From: Anthonomus grandis grandis
Lineage: Eukaryota; Arthropoda; Insecta; Coleoptera; Curculionidae
Direction: 5' to 3'
NCBI RefSeq assembly: GCF_022605725.1
Contig: NC_065554.1
Span: forward strand, 13,597,100 to 13,661,099
DNA: 64,000 nucleotides
Positions 55,437 through 64,000 of this stretch are shown here, one piece after another. A program made the translations under genes and the position numbers. The notes beneath the pieces were generated by a model that did not search any database, was not told where the DNA came from, and was given only the letters and a program-made list of their open reading frames with translations. How positions within the stretch are numbered: the first letter of the stretch is position 1; the number at the start of each line of letters is the position of its first letter.

Positions 55437-55527
55437 GCTAATTGATTGCCACTGTCAGTATTTTTTAAATTTGTCACTGTCAGTATTTTTTACATGATAT
55501 TAATTCCCTTTTTATTACGGTTAAGTA

Positions 55528-56596
55528 ATGGAAGATTACACTTTTGCTGAATACGCTGATATGCTTTTAATTTATGGGGAAGTTCGATGTAATGGTAGAG
55601 CTGCTTCTAGACTATATGAAGAGCGGTTTCCCGAAAGGCGAATCCCAGCTCACACACTTTTTGAAAGGGTCAATCAACGGCTCAGGGAGACTGGCTCCGT
55701 TAAAATAAAACGCCAAGATAATGGCGCGCAAACATCCGAATCCCGGATTTTGAGGAAAAAGAGCTTCAGCGATTTGAAGATAACCCATCAGTAAGTACTC
55801 GAGCAGTAGCTGATGCGATGCATGTAAATCATGTTAGGGTATGGAACGTTCTTAATGAACAGCTTCTTCGGCCCTACTACCTGCAAAAGGTGCAATCATT
55901 AGGACCCAATGATTTTTTGCCCCGCGTGAATTTTTGCCAGTGGTTTTTTGACCGGTGTACAGAAGAACCTCAATTTCCAAAATATGTCCTTTTTACTGAC
56001 GAGGCTTTATTTACAAAAGAAGGCATTTTTAATTCCAAGAATAATCATGTGTGGAGTGAGGAAAACTCTTATGGTATTCATTTTATCAACATAAGTTTTT
56101 GGTCAATATGTGGGCCGGCATTGTTGGAGAACGCTTAATTGGTCCAATTATGTTGCCTCCTCGTTTAACGGGAAATATTTATTTAATTTTTGTAAGAAAT
56201 GTACTGCCAGAACTATTAGATCATCTGCCGCTAAATATACGACAGAACTTATGGCTACAACACGGTGGAGCGCCAGCTCATTTTTCACTTATTGTCCGCG
56301 AGTTTATAAATGAAAATTTTGGAAGGCGCTGGATTGGCCGCGGAGGCCCTGTCACCTGGCCAGCGCGCTCACCAGATTTGACACCCTTAGATTTTTTTCT
56401 TTGGGGGCATATGAAAAGTCTCGTATATGAAACTCCAGTCGAGTCAGAAGAAGACCTGGTGGCCAGAATTTCCGCAGCTGCTGAAGTAATCCAAACCACG
56501 CCTGATATTTTTAACCACGTCAACCTTAATATGGTGCGTAGATACAATAAATGTATCGATCGTGGCGGCCGGCATTTTGAGCAATTAATATTTTAA
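55528..56596 (+). pseudogene. DD41D transposase (DUF4817 plus DDE_3)
   Basis: The start is MEDYTFAEYADMLLIYGEVR, the DUF4817 helix-turn-helix region. After a frameshift near 55.75 kb, NPSVSTRAVADAMHVNHVRV follows, then FTDEALFTKEG (first Asp). A second frameshift near 56.1 kb leads to NMWAGIVGERLIGPIMLPPR, LQHGGAPAHFSLIVREF and PARSPDLTPLDFFLWGH (third Asp). The second catalytic Asp of the usual QHDGAPAH motif is Gly here. There are 41 residues between that position and the third Asp. The tail reaches TAA at 56594-56596. Confidence 0.88.
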
Positions 56597-58845
56597 GTTT
56601 ATTTTTGTAATACCAATTTTTAATAAAATTTGTTTACGTTTCTAAAATTGTTAATTTGTTGGTTTTTTATTACACTTAAAATCATTTAAATATTTTATGC
56701 CTCAAGGTAATTAAAGTGACAGTTCGTCAATTTTCACAAAAACGGTGATATTTACCGACTTTTACTAAGAGCACCTTTTTTGTGTAAAAAGCATAGAAAC
56801 ATCATAATCTAATGCCCAAACGGGCAGAAATTAAAATCTTAAAGAAATGGGCCTAAATTTACCAAATACCCCCCTGATTCTGAAGCCCCTGGTAAATATT
56901 TTTTTTATTTAGTAGGTTCAAAAGAATAAACGTACTCACAATAATTTACCTCCCAAAATTGGTTGCGGTAGCTAAAGTAGTTCCGAAGCTATTAAAAAAA
57001 ACTAGGTTTTAAAGGTTATTTTCAAAGAGCTCTAGCTCCCTGAGGAAGCTTTTCCGGACCCATGTTTATATGAACTTTTGTTTTTCTTTTGACGTTTTCT
57101 ATCTACGCTAGAAGTTTGTAACATGATCAACGGAACACCCTGTATATTATCCATCTTTCTTAAAGTCCATGTCGTTAAAGCCTATAACAAAAAATGAACT
57201 AATACTTCATATTAATTCATTAAAGAAAAACAGTTCCCCAGGTCCAGATGGCATAACTTCTGAGATGGTAAAGCTGTGTCATCCATATACTGTTGAACCA
57301 CTTAAATATATATTTAACCTTATTTTCTCATCAGCAAAGATACCTGAAGAACTCAAAACTTCAATTATTACACGAATTTACAAAAAAGGAAGTAAGAGTG
57401 ATGTTTCTAACTATAGACCAATAAGCTTAATAAATACATTTGGAAATTTTTTTTTAAATGCTTAAAAGAAAGATTATATGACTACCTAAATAAAAATAAA
57501 GTACTTAACAAAAATCAATTTGGTTCTCAAAAAAAAACTGGTACAAATGATGCAACGTATAGTCTAATAGAAAACATGAAATATGGATTGGAGCAGGGAG
57601 AAAAATGTGTTGCGACTTTTATGGATTTAGCAAAGGCCTTCGACACTGTACCCCATTCTAAGTTGCTTTATGTTCTTGAAAGATATGGAATTAGGGGTGT
57701 AGTGTTGGGGCTCTTTAACAACTATCAACAAGAAAGAAAGCAAATGGTAAAAATTAGAGATTTCCTGAGTGACCCTAGCACTGTGCAAATTGGAGTGCCC
57801 CAAGGCACAGTGCTGGGACCCTTACTCTTTATTTTATATATAAACTCCCTTTTCTCCTTGCATATAGATGGCATGGCACTATCTTACGCGGATGACACAG
57901 TTCTTGTATTTAAGGATGTTACTTGGACTCTTGTAAGAACAAAACTCATAAATGGCATGAGGAAGGTAAAGAAGTGGCTAAACAAGTATAAGTTGTCCCT
58001 AAATATCTTAGAAACTGTTTATGTCGCCTTTTCTCTAACAGATGCAAATCGGCCAAATTTTAAGGAAGTAGAAAACACTAAACATCTAGGTATAATAATA
58101 GACAAAAAAATAAAATGGACACCACACATTCAACACTTAACATCTAATCTCAAAAGCTTAATTCATAAATTTTTCCTTATTAGAAATATATTGGATAAAA
58201 AAACTTTAATAATGTTGTACCAATCATTTGTGGAATCTCTGATATGCTATGGTATAGTGACCTGGGGTGGACTCTACAATAATGTAATACAAAAATACTT
58301 AATATCAGATCCTTGTATCTATACTCCAGTTGTGTATTTTGGTATAAACTTAAAGATAAAAACTACATAAGTCACCAACATGAAACCGGACAACTAACTG
58401 AAAGACATCTTAATGTACCATTTCGCAGATTTGATGGAAGCCAAAGATGTAATTCTGTAATAGGACCAAAAATTTTCAGAACTTTGTAAAAGATTTATCT
58501 ATGAAAATTATGATGCCTTACTTGACCTTCTATAAATAACTATTAACGTTTTCCCCTTCTTCTGAAATTTTTAATATTTGTGTCTTATAGTTGTTTTACC
58601 TGTTAGTTTTTAGTGTTTAGTGTTTTAAATGCACTACCCTCAGGTTTATGTAAATTAGTGGTATGGGGCCCCTAGTAAATATAATTATGTTGTATAGTAA
58701 TATAATTAATTCTAAGTTATACACATACAGGTGCTTGCACCTAGGTGTACTTTATTGTATTGGTACTACAAATTAATTTTGTTTACATCTATTCTGTATT
58801 AAGCATGTATTTCTTATGTTGAATAAATTATATATAATTATAATG

Positions 58846-58975
58846 TCAAATTATTGTAAGAAAGAAACCGCATTTCAATAGTGGATGTTCCCAATAATGT
58901 GCTATTTAAAAAAATAATGTCAATGCCAAAATTAATTATTTGGACATTTTAAATAGGCGTATAAAAGATTTAAGT
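58846..58975 (+). repeat. Repeat X, right half of the split copy
   Basis: It begins TCAAATTATT and continues through AGAAACCGCATTTCAATAGT to GGCGTATAAAAGATTTAAG, matching the second part of the uninterrupted copy at 51436-51573. Confidence 0.8.
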
Positions 58976-59089
58976 CATAAAATGCAATGAAAACTATTTT
59001 TTCGCGATTACTTGATTAAAAATTAAAACTTTCAATTCATTCATAGTACCCTATTTTAAAATTTTAAAAAATAATTTTTTCTATGAGTA

Positions 59090-59352
59090 TGAAACAAAAA
59101 GTAGCCATAAGAGTACCATTGTTTTCGGAAAATTATTTTCTATCAAAATACGTAATAATATCCCAAGTGTATCGTTAAAAATAGGAAAGTTAGTGTCATT
59201 TCCTGTTAAACCGGAAGTGATGAAAAACAATAGCATATGTCAAAAGATGCTCTTATAACTATTCTATCGATATACCAAATTTCATTAGTTTATCTTGAAA
59301 AGTAACAAAGTTATTTAGTGTTCCATTTTTTCTGTGTCACCTGGTATATTAC
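59090..59352. repeat. Dispersed repeat Y, copy 2
   Basis: This is the same-orientation partner of 46085-46355, ending at CCTGGTATAT. Confidence 0.7.
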
Positions 59353-59502
59353 CAAACTTCCTTTTTTTATCTTTCAAAAACCACCCTGGTATACAATTCG
59401 TAGTAGTATTATTTAAATTTCTGATTAGTTCTAAAAATATATTTGAATATATGAGTTTTTTGCACTTCTCCTAGAAATTTCCATTTGGAAAGCTACCCTT
59501 CT

Positions 59503-59515
59503 GTAACATAGCAAC
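59503..59515. promoter_or_regulatory. Possible RFX X-box half-site upstream of the ropporin-like gene
   Basis: GTAACATAGCAAC has one good RFX half (AGCAAC) after an AT spacer, but its left half departs from consensus. It lies about 250 bp upstream of the start codon of a gene whose relatives act in cilia and flagella. Confidence 0.2.
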
Positions 59516-59760
59516 CGAAATACAATCAACACAAATTACCGCAACTGAATAATTTAATACGTCAAGTTAGGTTAACACGTTCTAAACGAACTTTCACAGA
59601 AGTATATTTATTTTACCAGATTTTTATGTAGCGTTTGTGGTAAGTAATTATTACAAAAATATCCTATAAATTTATTTATCATTTATTGTTTAAAATATTA
59701 TAGTAGCACCTTCATTTCTTTAAAAAATAAAATTAAATTAACTAATTTATAGAAACAAAA

Positions 59761-60094
59761 ATGAATGGCTTGTCAGACGAAATGTATTGCTCAGAACAAA
59801 TATGTATTCCCCCATCATTTCCTTATTTGTTGGGGCAATATGCAAAAGCTGCTATCAGGACCCAACCCAGCGACCTTTTAAAGTAAATTATGAACATTAC
59901 TTTTATATAAGGCATTAACTTAAAAATATTTCAGATGGTCAACAGCTTATTTTAGATGCCTCTCACTAAACATACCACCACCAGTTAAGCCTAGGCTTGA
60001 ATATCCAGTACCGCGTGATTTTCATGGTATAACACCTGGATGGCTAAAGGCGCTAATCTATCAGCTTCAAAATAATCTCACTATACCATTTAAG
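59761..60094 (+). CDS. ROPN1L: Ropporin-1-like protein, first two coding exons
   Basis: A 5' UTR exon appears to end at 59639 (GTG|GTAAGT), with the next exon starting at 59753. Coding exons are 59761-59882 and 59935-60094, 94 codons, with GT-AG junctions and consistent phases (2 then 0). The protein opens MNGLSDEMYCSEQICIPPSF and contains AKAAIRTQPSDLLKWSTAYF, the RIIa-type dimerisation/docking domain of ropporin and ROPN1L. Relatives bind AKAPs and belong to the radial-spoke or fibrous-sheath apparatus of sperm flagella. Full-length homologues are about 210-230 residues, so later exons should lie past 60.1 kb, probably beyond the window. Confidence 0.88.
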
Positions 60095-60955
60095 GTAAGT
60101 TTACATTTAAAAAATCACCCATGTAGCTTATCAGGCAAGCTTATAAAGGAGGAATATGACAATAATTATATTTACAATGAAATAGCATCTAGTGTTTTTA
60201 TGTACAGATTTGTAAGAGCTCACATCCATGTAGTTCAAACTGTATTGAAAAAGTGATGCTCCATGGTGCGGGATTATCCGGGATGATTGATCCCTTTTCT
60301 CCCATTTACTATGAATTGTACAGCTTCACTATTAATTTTTTTGGAAACCAACCTCTTTTTTTCATTTTTTTCCAAGTATCCTTTTTGGAACAATGCATTT
60401 TTCCATTCTTGCCATACTCTGTATTTTTAAAATTAAAAAAGTGTACTAGTTCGGTCTTATCCTAATACGATTAAACATGAATCTGTGAGATCTATTACGT
60501 AATTAGTACTATATTTATTATTTACAATTATTACTTTTTTTAAAAAGTGTAAGAAATAATTATTATTTGTGATCTTGCATAGATACTGATATACTGAAAA
60601 TCTATAATATTAAGAATTCTTTTTGACATTAATTTACTCGTCTTAAATCTCTATAAATTAGCTTTAAGTTTTCTTGTGATTTTTAAATCCTGCTTTTTAC
60701 TTAATCAACATAAGGGCATCCTAAAGTATATATCACAAATGAAACTATAATGAAACTATCTGAAATGTATGGTCTTAATATTGAAAACAGAGAAAGAGAA
60801 ATTCTTCTTATGTTTTTTTTTTGTACACTACAATTAAAATCTTAGACCAGTGTTTGCATATCTTAAATTATACGACTGTCGAAATTATTTTAACAATATT
60901 TGTTTAGAATTTACTTAATCGAAGTCAGCAATTTCAATTTTTACAAGGCATATAG
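60095..60955. other. Interval after ropporin exon 2, no recognised exon
   Basis: Presumably intronic. A 70-codon plus-strand frame (60253-60465) does not resemble ropporin or any family I know. Confidence 0.35.
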
Positions 60956-61510
60956 TTAAACATCGGAAAAATTTAAAATTAGGAAATTTGGTCATTTCTT
61001 GAAGAAGCGCCTTTAAATACTTTGGTATTATACTGGATCAAAAATCTTGAATGTTTTATCGAGCCTACTTGAGAGCTCTGATAGATTTTGGATCCACTGT
61101 TTATGGGAAGGCAAGACTATTAAATGGATTGTCTACAATATAAGGCATTGAGACATGATCGAAGCCTTTTCTACGACACCTACACAGGCACTTTGGGCAG
61201 AAACTGAAGAACAATACTTGTACCTAAGAAGGCTTTATCTGACAGAAAAGTTTATTTTAAAAAGTGTTTATACAAGCAACGATATTTTAACGGTTTATAT
61301 AATTTATCAACCGACTTAATAAATAAATATCTGGTGTAATTCTCGTACATGACCATGAAGTCAAAAGATTTTTTAGGATAAATTAATGCAGCTCTATTTT
61401 TACTGCCGAGACTAATACTATTTATTAATTCCCTAGACTATATAACTCAAAATCCAGTATCCCAACAGTATTCTATATTTACAGTTTTAATGTTTTTTTT
61501 TGAAGTCTTA
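60956..61510 (+). pseudogene. LINE ORF2 C-terminal fragment
   Basis: The frame pieces read KYFGIILDQKS, then YLRALIDFGSTVYGKARLLN and, after frameshifts, RNxRTILVP-like and LRRLYLTEKF. This is a worn form of the LRxxLDYGSxVYGSA region of R1/Jockey-type ORF2. No RT catalytic motif is present. It lies downstream of the ropporin exons, probably in an intron. Confidence 0.55.
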
Positions 61511-61988
61511 AACACCAGAATCAAAAATATATATAGAAATTCAATTATTTTTCAAAAATCAGAAAAAGTTGCAATTCTGTATTCTGCCGAGCTAAAGGAC
61601 TTTCTTGAACTTAAGGAAATGAAATTACCGACCTAACTAAAGAAGATATTGATAAAGATGCATCCGTTGATACGATGGATTACAATTGTATTACATATTT
61701 CTCTGCCTTAAGGAAACCAATAAATAAAATGTTTAAATATAGAGCCAATTACTGTTTTTTGTATATAAAGACCAATAAGCAACTTGGACCGATATATTGA
61801 AAATACCAACTTTAGAAGAAGTAATTATTCTAAGTTTATTAGACTTATCTGTGGTTATGGCATGTCAACTACTGTTGACGATTTAAGCCATTGCTTTAAG
61901 CCAAAGCTTTAAGTGAGTTCTCCTATATGTTTTGTATTCTTATGTGACAATCCTTACCTTCTCGATCGGTCCAGTGTTGTGTGACCTA
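61511..61988. other. Interval without recognised feature
   Basis: Short degenerate frames only. No family resemblance was found. Confidence 0.35.
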
Positions 61989-61990
61989 TA

Positions 61991-63190
61991 CAGGGTGTCC
62001 CAGCGAAAACCGAACAGATGCATTTTTTATGTAAAGAACACTTTTTTTCATAAACATTAGGCAGGTCGATTTTATTTTCGTGGAGAACAATTTTTAAGGA
62101 GTAAGGCACCCTCATGCCAGAAAACCTCAAAGAGGGGGTGGGATCACCCCTAAAATCTTAAATAGAAAGACGGTTTATGTGATACCTTATTTTAAAAGTG
62201 TCTTAATTCTGAATACAACTACGAAGTTTGAAGTGGTTGTTATTATTTCTCTGATTATAAAAGATTTCATATATTCTGAAAATTTCAAAAACATAAACAC
62301 GGGCATTTTGAGTAAATTATCTACTTTAATTTTAAACGTGTTAATTTTGTTTTCCAAACAGGTGCCTATTTATAAAATAATCACCTTCAGCCCCCTACGA
62401 GAGGATGAAATAACGCCTAAAATTGATTAAATTGTATAGTTACAAATAATCATTGCTATAATCACCAGAAACAGCCGCGTGTCAATTAATTTTAATGTTT
62501 TTTTCTCTTAATATTACTAAATACTTTAAAGTGACTAAGGTCTTTTTTAAATAATGGCAGCATTCTGACTAGATTATTTGATCCTGATTCATAATAAATT
62601 TAAAAAATGCAAGAAATAACTGCCTATTCCTAATGAAAAGTAAATCGATAAGAAATACATACTCTTATATCGTTTAAAGTCGTTTAACTAAAACAAGTTT
62701 ATAAAATGCTCCAATTGAGCCCCACTTACTTTCATACAAGAATAAGGGTTTTGTTCAAAATGAAGTCTGACATTTTATAGAACTTCAGGTGTTATTATCT
62801 GACGCTCACTTATGATCCTTTGGAGTAAGTTTTCCAGGGTTTCTGGTTGGGTAGCGTTAACTTTAGTTTTTAAATGCTCCCATGAAAAAAATCAAGTGGC
62901 GTAAAATCAGGCAACAGAGCTGGCTATTCCATAAAGGGTCCTCTCGTTCACCTCACATTAGCAGCATAGTGTGGAGGTGTTCCATCTTGTTGAAAAACAA
63001 CTTGATTTTCATCATAACCACTTACGCCTTCAATTATTTATGTTATATTGATATATTTACACCACTTAAATTTCCGGGTAGAAAAAACGGCCCAACAATG
63101 GAGTTCCCAAAGATTTTCGCCCAAACATTAAACTTCTTAGGGAACTGGGTATGAAGTTGACGAAACTGTCTAGGATTGGCATCTGACTAG
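61991..63190 (-). mobile_element. Truncated Tc1/mariner-like element
   Basis: One end is seen at 61991 (CAGGGTGTCCCAGCG) next to TA (61989-61990). The transposase inside reads on the minus strand and stops abruptly at about 63184, next to an hAT-like terminus at 63191. The remaining end should be on the far side of that insertion, beyond the window. Confidence 0.6.
62690..63184 (-). pseudogene. Tc1/mariner-like transposase, C-terminal half
   Basis: The minus strand reads DANPRQFRQLHTQFPKKFNV, WAKIFGNSIVGPFFLPGN, then VVFQQDGTPPHYAANVR with the second Asp, and PALLPDFTPLDFFSWEHLKT with the third. The C-terminal tail (QRIISERQIITPEVL, VSGAQLEHFI) ends near 62.7 kb. About 20 residues between the second and third motifs are missing, and several stops are present. 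The N-terminal half is cut off at 63184. Confidence 0.8.
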
Positions 63191-64000
63191 CAGTGGCGAA
63201 GCGTGAACTTTTCTTTCGGGTAGACAAACAATAAAAATTGTTAATTAGAAAAAAATGTGTATTCAATATTATTCACTTTAATGAAATAGAGAATGAAAGC
63301 GCATGAAATAATAACTCATAGAGAAAAATATATAGTGATATAAAAAAGAAAAAAATAATTACTACTAGCATAAAAAGATAGATAGATAAAAATAAATACT
63401 ACTTACAAAAAAAACACAACATAGGTATAACCATAACTTATAAATCCATAATATCCATTATTTTAAAATTAATTAAAGACAAATAAAAACACAACTAAAA
63501 TACAATTGCCAATATCAAACAATCGTTCATAAATAACCCCTAAAATATCCACTAAAAAAATCTTTTCTATACACCCAAAAATAAAAATACTAATTATTAA
63601 AAAATACAAAACTGAAGATGTATTGCGGCCGACCAGATCAAGCGTGTCCATAAACAATAACCCTCAAGAGCATAATAAAACAGCTGGTCGACTTCGATAG
63701 ACAAAAGCTCAAATGTCTTTCCCGCGAGTAAATTGTGCATACGTAATAGGCTGAAGACTGATGCGGCTGGACCTCTGTCACCTGCTTGATGCGTAAATGG
63801 TTTGATTAGATGCTTCAAAATTCGGAAGACAAATGTCAATGTGTCTTCCTGGGGCTCGTATACATTAATTGGGTGTCAGCCCTGCATTTTTATTTTAATT
63901 GAGCGTCAGGCGGGGCGCGCCTTAGATATTATAGATAGATAGATATTATAGCCGTTTAGATACTATATAATAATAGTAAGGAGAGCGACTACATTCTGTG
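63191..64000. mobile_element. Possible hAT-like element, left part
   Basis: The stretch begins CAGTGGCGAAGCGTGAAC, which resembles the CAGTGGCG(T/A)AGCGTG termini of many hAT elements. The adjoining transposase reading frame stops at this point. CTGACTAG precedes it and would be the 8-bp target duplication. The other terminus is not in the window, so neither the duplication nor the element can be confirmed. Confidence 0.4.
63597..63896 (-). other. Unassigned open frame in GC-richer sequence
   Basis: A minus-strand frame of about 100 codons contains YEPQEDTLTFVFRILKHLIK and HQAGDRGPAASVFSLL. Base composition is richer in GC than the surroundings. I do not recognise it. It lies inside the possible hAT-like element and may be part of that element or chance. 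Confidence 0.3.

Larger units (their letters stand above)
54963..57142 (+). mobile_element. DD41D transposon with ~400-bp inverted repeats, nested in the LINE
   Basis: The ends read CAGGGTGTTCCGTTGATCAT and its complement. The inverted repeats extend about 400 bp (54963-55365 against 56740-57142) with few mismatches. The right flank is TA and the left is TG, a one-base change from TA. If one TA is kept and the 2180-bp element removed, the LINE ORF2 frame reads on from KLNL into YYPSFLKSM without a shift. This confirms both the insertion and its edges. Confidence 0.92.
53660..58537 (+). pseudogene. LINE ORF2 (endonuclease and RT), interrupted
   Basis: The APE-type endonuclease begins VHLNIRSLRKNFDNFLAFID, with DIIVLGET, and ends near TRVTQDSNTCVDHLF and ITDHYPIY. 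After the nested transposon, RT pieces are SLKKNSSPGPDGITSEMVK, FMDLAKAFDTVPHSKLL, GVPQGTVLGPLLFILYINSL and LSYADDTVLVF with an intact YADD. The thumb and C-terminus (HLGIIIDKKIKWTPHI, GPKIFRTL) follow. The 57576-58370 frame is unbroken over 264 codons, so decay is limited. The enzyme would nick DNA and reverse-transcribe the LINE RNA in place. Confidence 0.88.
52179..58845 (+). mobile_element. Near full-length CR1/Jockey-type LINE
   Basis: The edges are fixed by the split repeat X and a 4-bp TCAA target duplication (52175-52178 and 58846-58849). Without the nested DD41D element the LINE is about 4.5 kb, with ORF1 and ORF2. The first ATG lies only 13 bases from the 5' edge. The 3' end is AT-rich with AATAAA near 58822 and no poly(A) tail, ending ATAATTATAATG. 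A 5'-truncated relative lies at 15.27-17.07 kb. Confidence 0.85.

Overview
This is AT-rich, intron-containing animal DNA, almost certainly from an insect. It carries a chemoreceptor gene of the insect gustatory-receptor family, short GT-AG introns of 56-70 bp next to introns of 5-9 kb, and transposon families common in insects (piggyBac, Tc1/mariner-like, hAT, Jockey/CR1-like and RTE LINEs, gypsy, Penelope). A beetle is plausible but not shown. No bacterial gene organisation, CRISPR array or rRNA is visible.

Three host genes can be assembled exon by exon. (1) A TMEM53/NET4 homologue on the minus strand has five exons (19351 down to 12370) whose phases agree and give 276 residues. A second possible first exon with the same splice phase lies 6 kb upstream at 25232-25428. 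(2) A gustatory receptor on the minus strand has eight exons (47402 down to 30700) giving 426 residues, with the C-terminal TY-x5-Q motif of the family and a poly(A) signal 47 bp after the stop. (3) The first two coding exons of a ropporin-1-like gene (RIIa domain) lie on the plus strand at 59761-60094; the rest is probably beyond the window.

The remainder is mostly transposon wreckage. Left arm, 1-12.3 kb: a DDE transposase fragment, a piggyBac-like element, a Tc1-like element with matched terminal repeats and a 1.5 kb intron, and a LINE. TMEM53 region, 12.4-25.4 kb: large intron 3 holds RTE and Jockey/CR1-like LINE remnants, and a gypsy-type element split by an antisense LINE lies between the two first exons. 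25.5-30 kb: LINE remnants on both strands. Gustatory-receptor introns: intron 5 holds a DDE transposon, Penelope-like pieces, a TTAA-flanked piggyBac element and an hAT element with a perfect 8-bp target duplication; intron 2 holds an antisense Penelope-like element and a deleted LTR element whose 5' LTR was hit by a DD41D transposon. Right arm, 49-64 kb: a gypsy fragment, a nearly full-length LINE inserted in another repeat and itself interrupted by a DD41D transposon with ~400-bp inverted repeats, the ropporin exons, and a DDE element apparently interrupted by an hAT-like terminus.

Insertion order can be read at several loci because target sites, terminal repeats and interrupted reading frames are still recognisable. 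I found no new defence-like or enzymatic system. The most notable results are the duplicated TMEM53 first exon, the long transposon-loaded receptor gene, the nested insertions with readable empty sites, and an unassigned protein region shared by two gypsy-type remnants.
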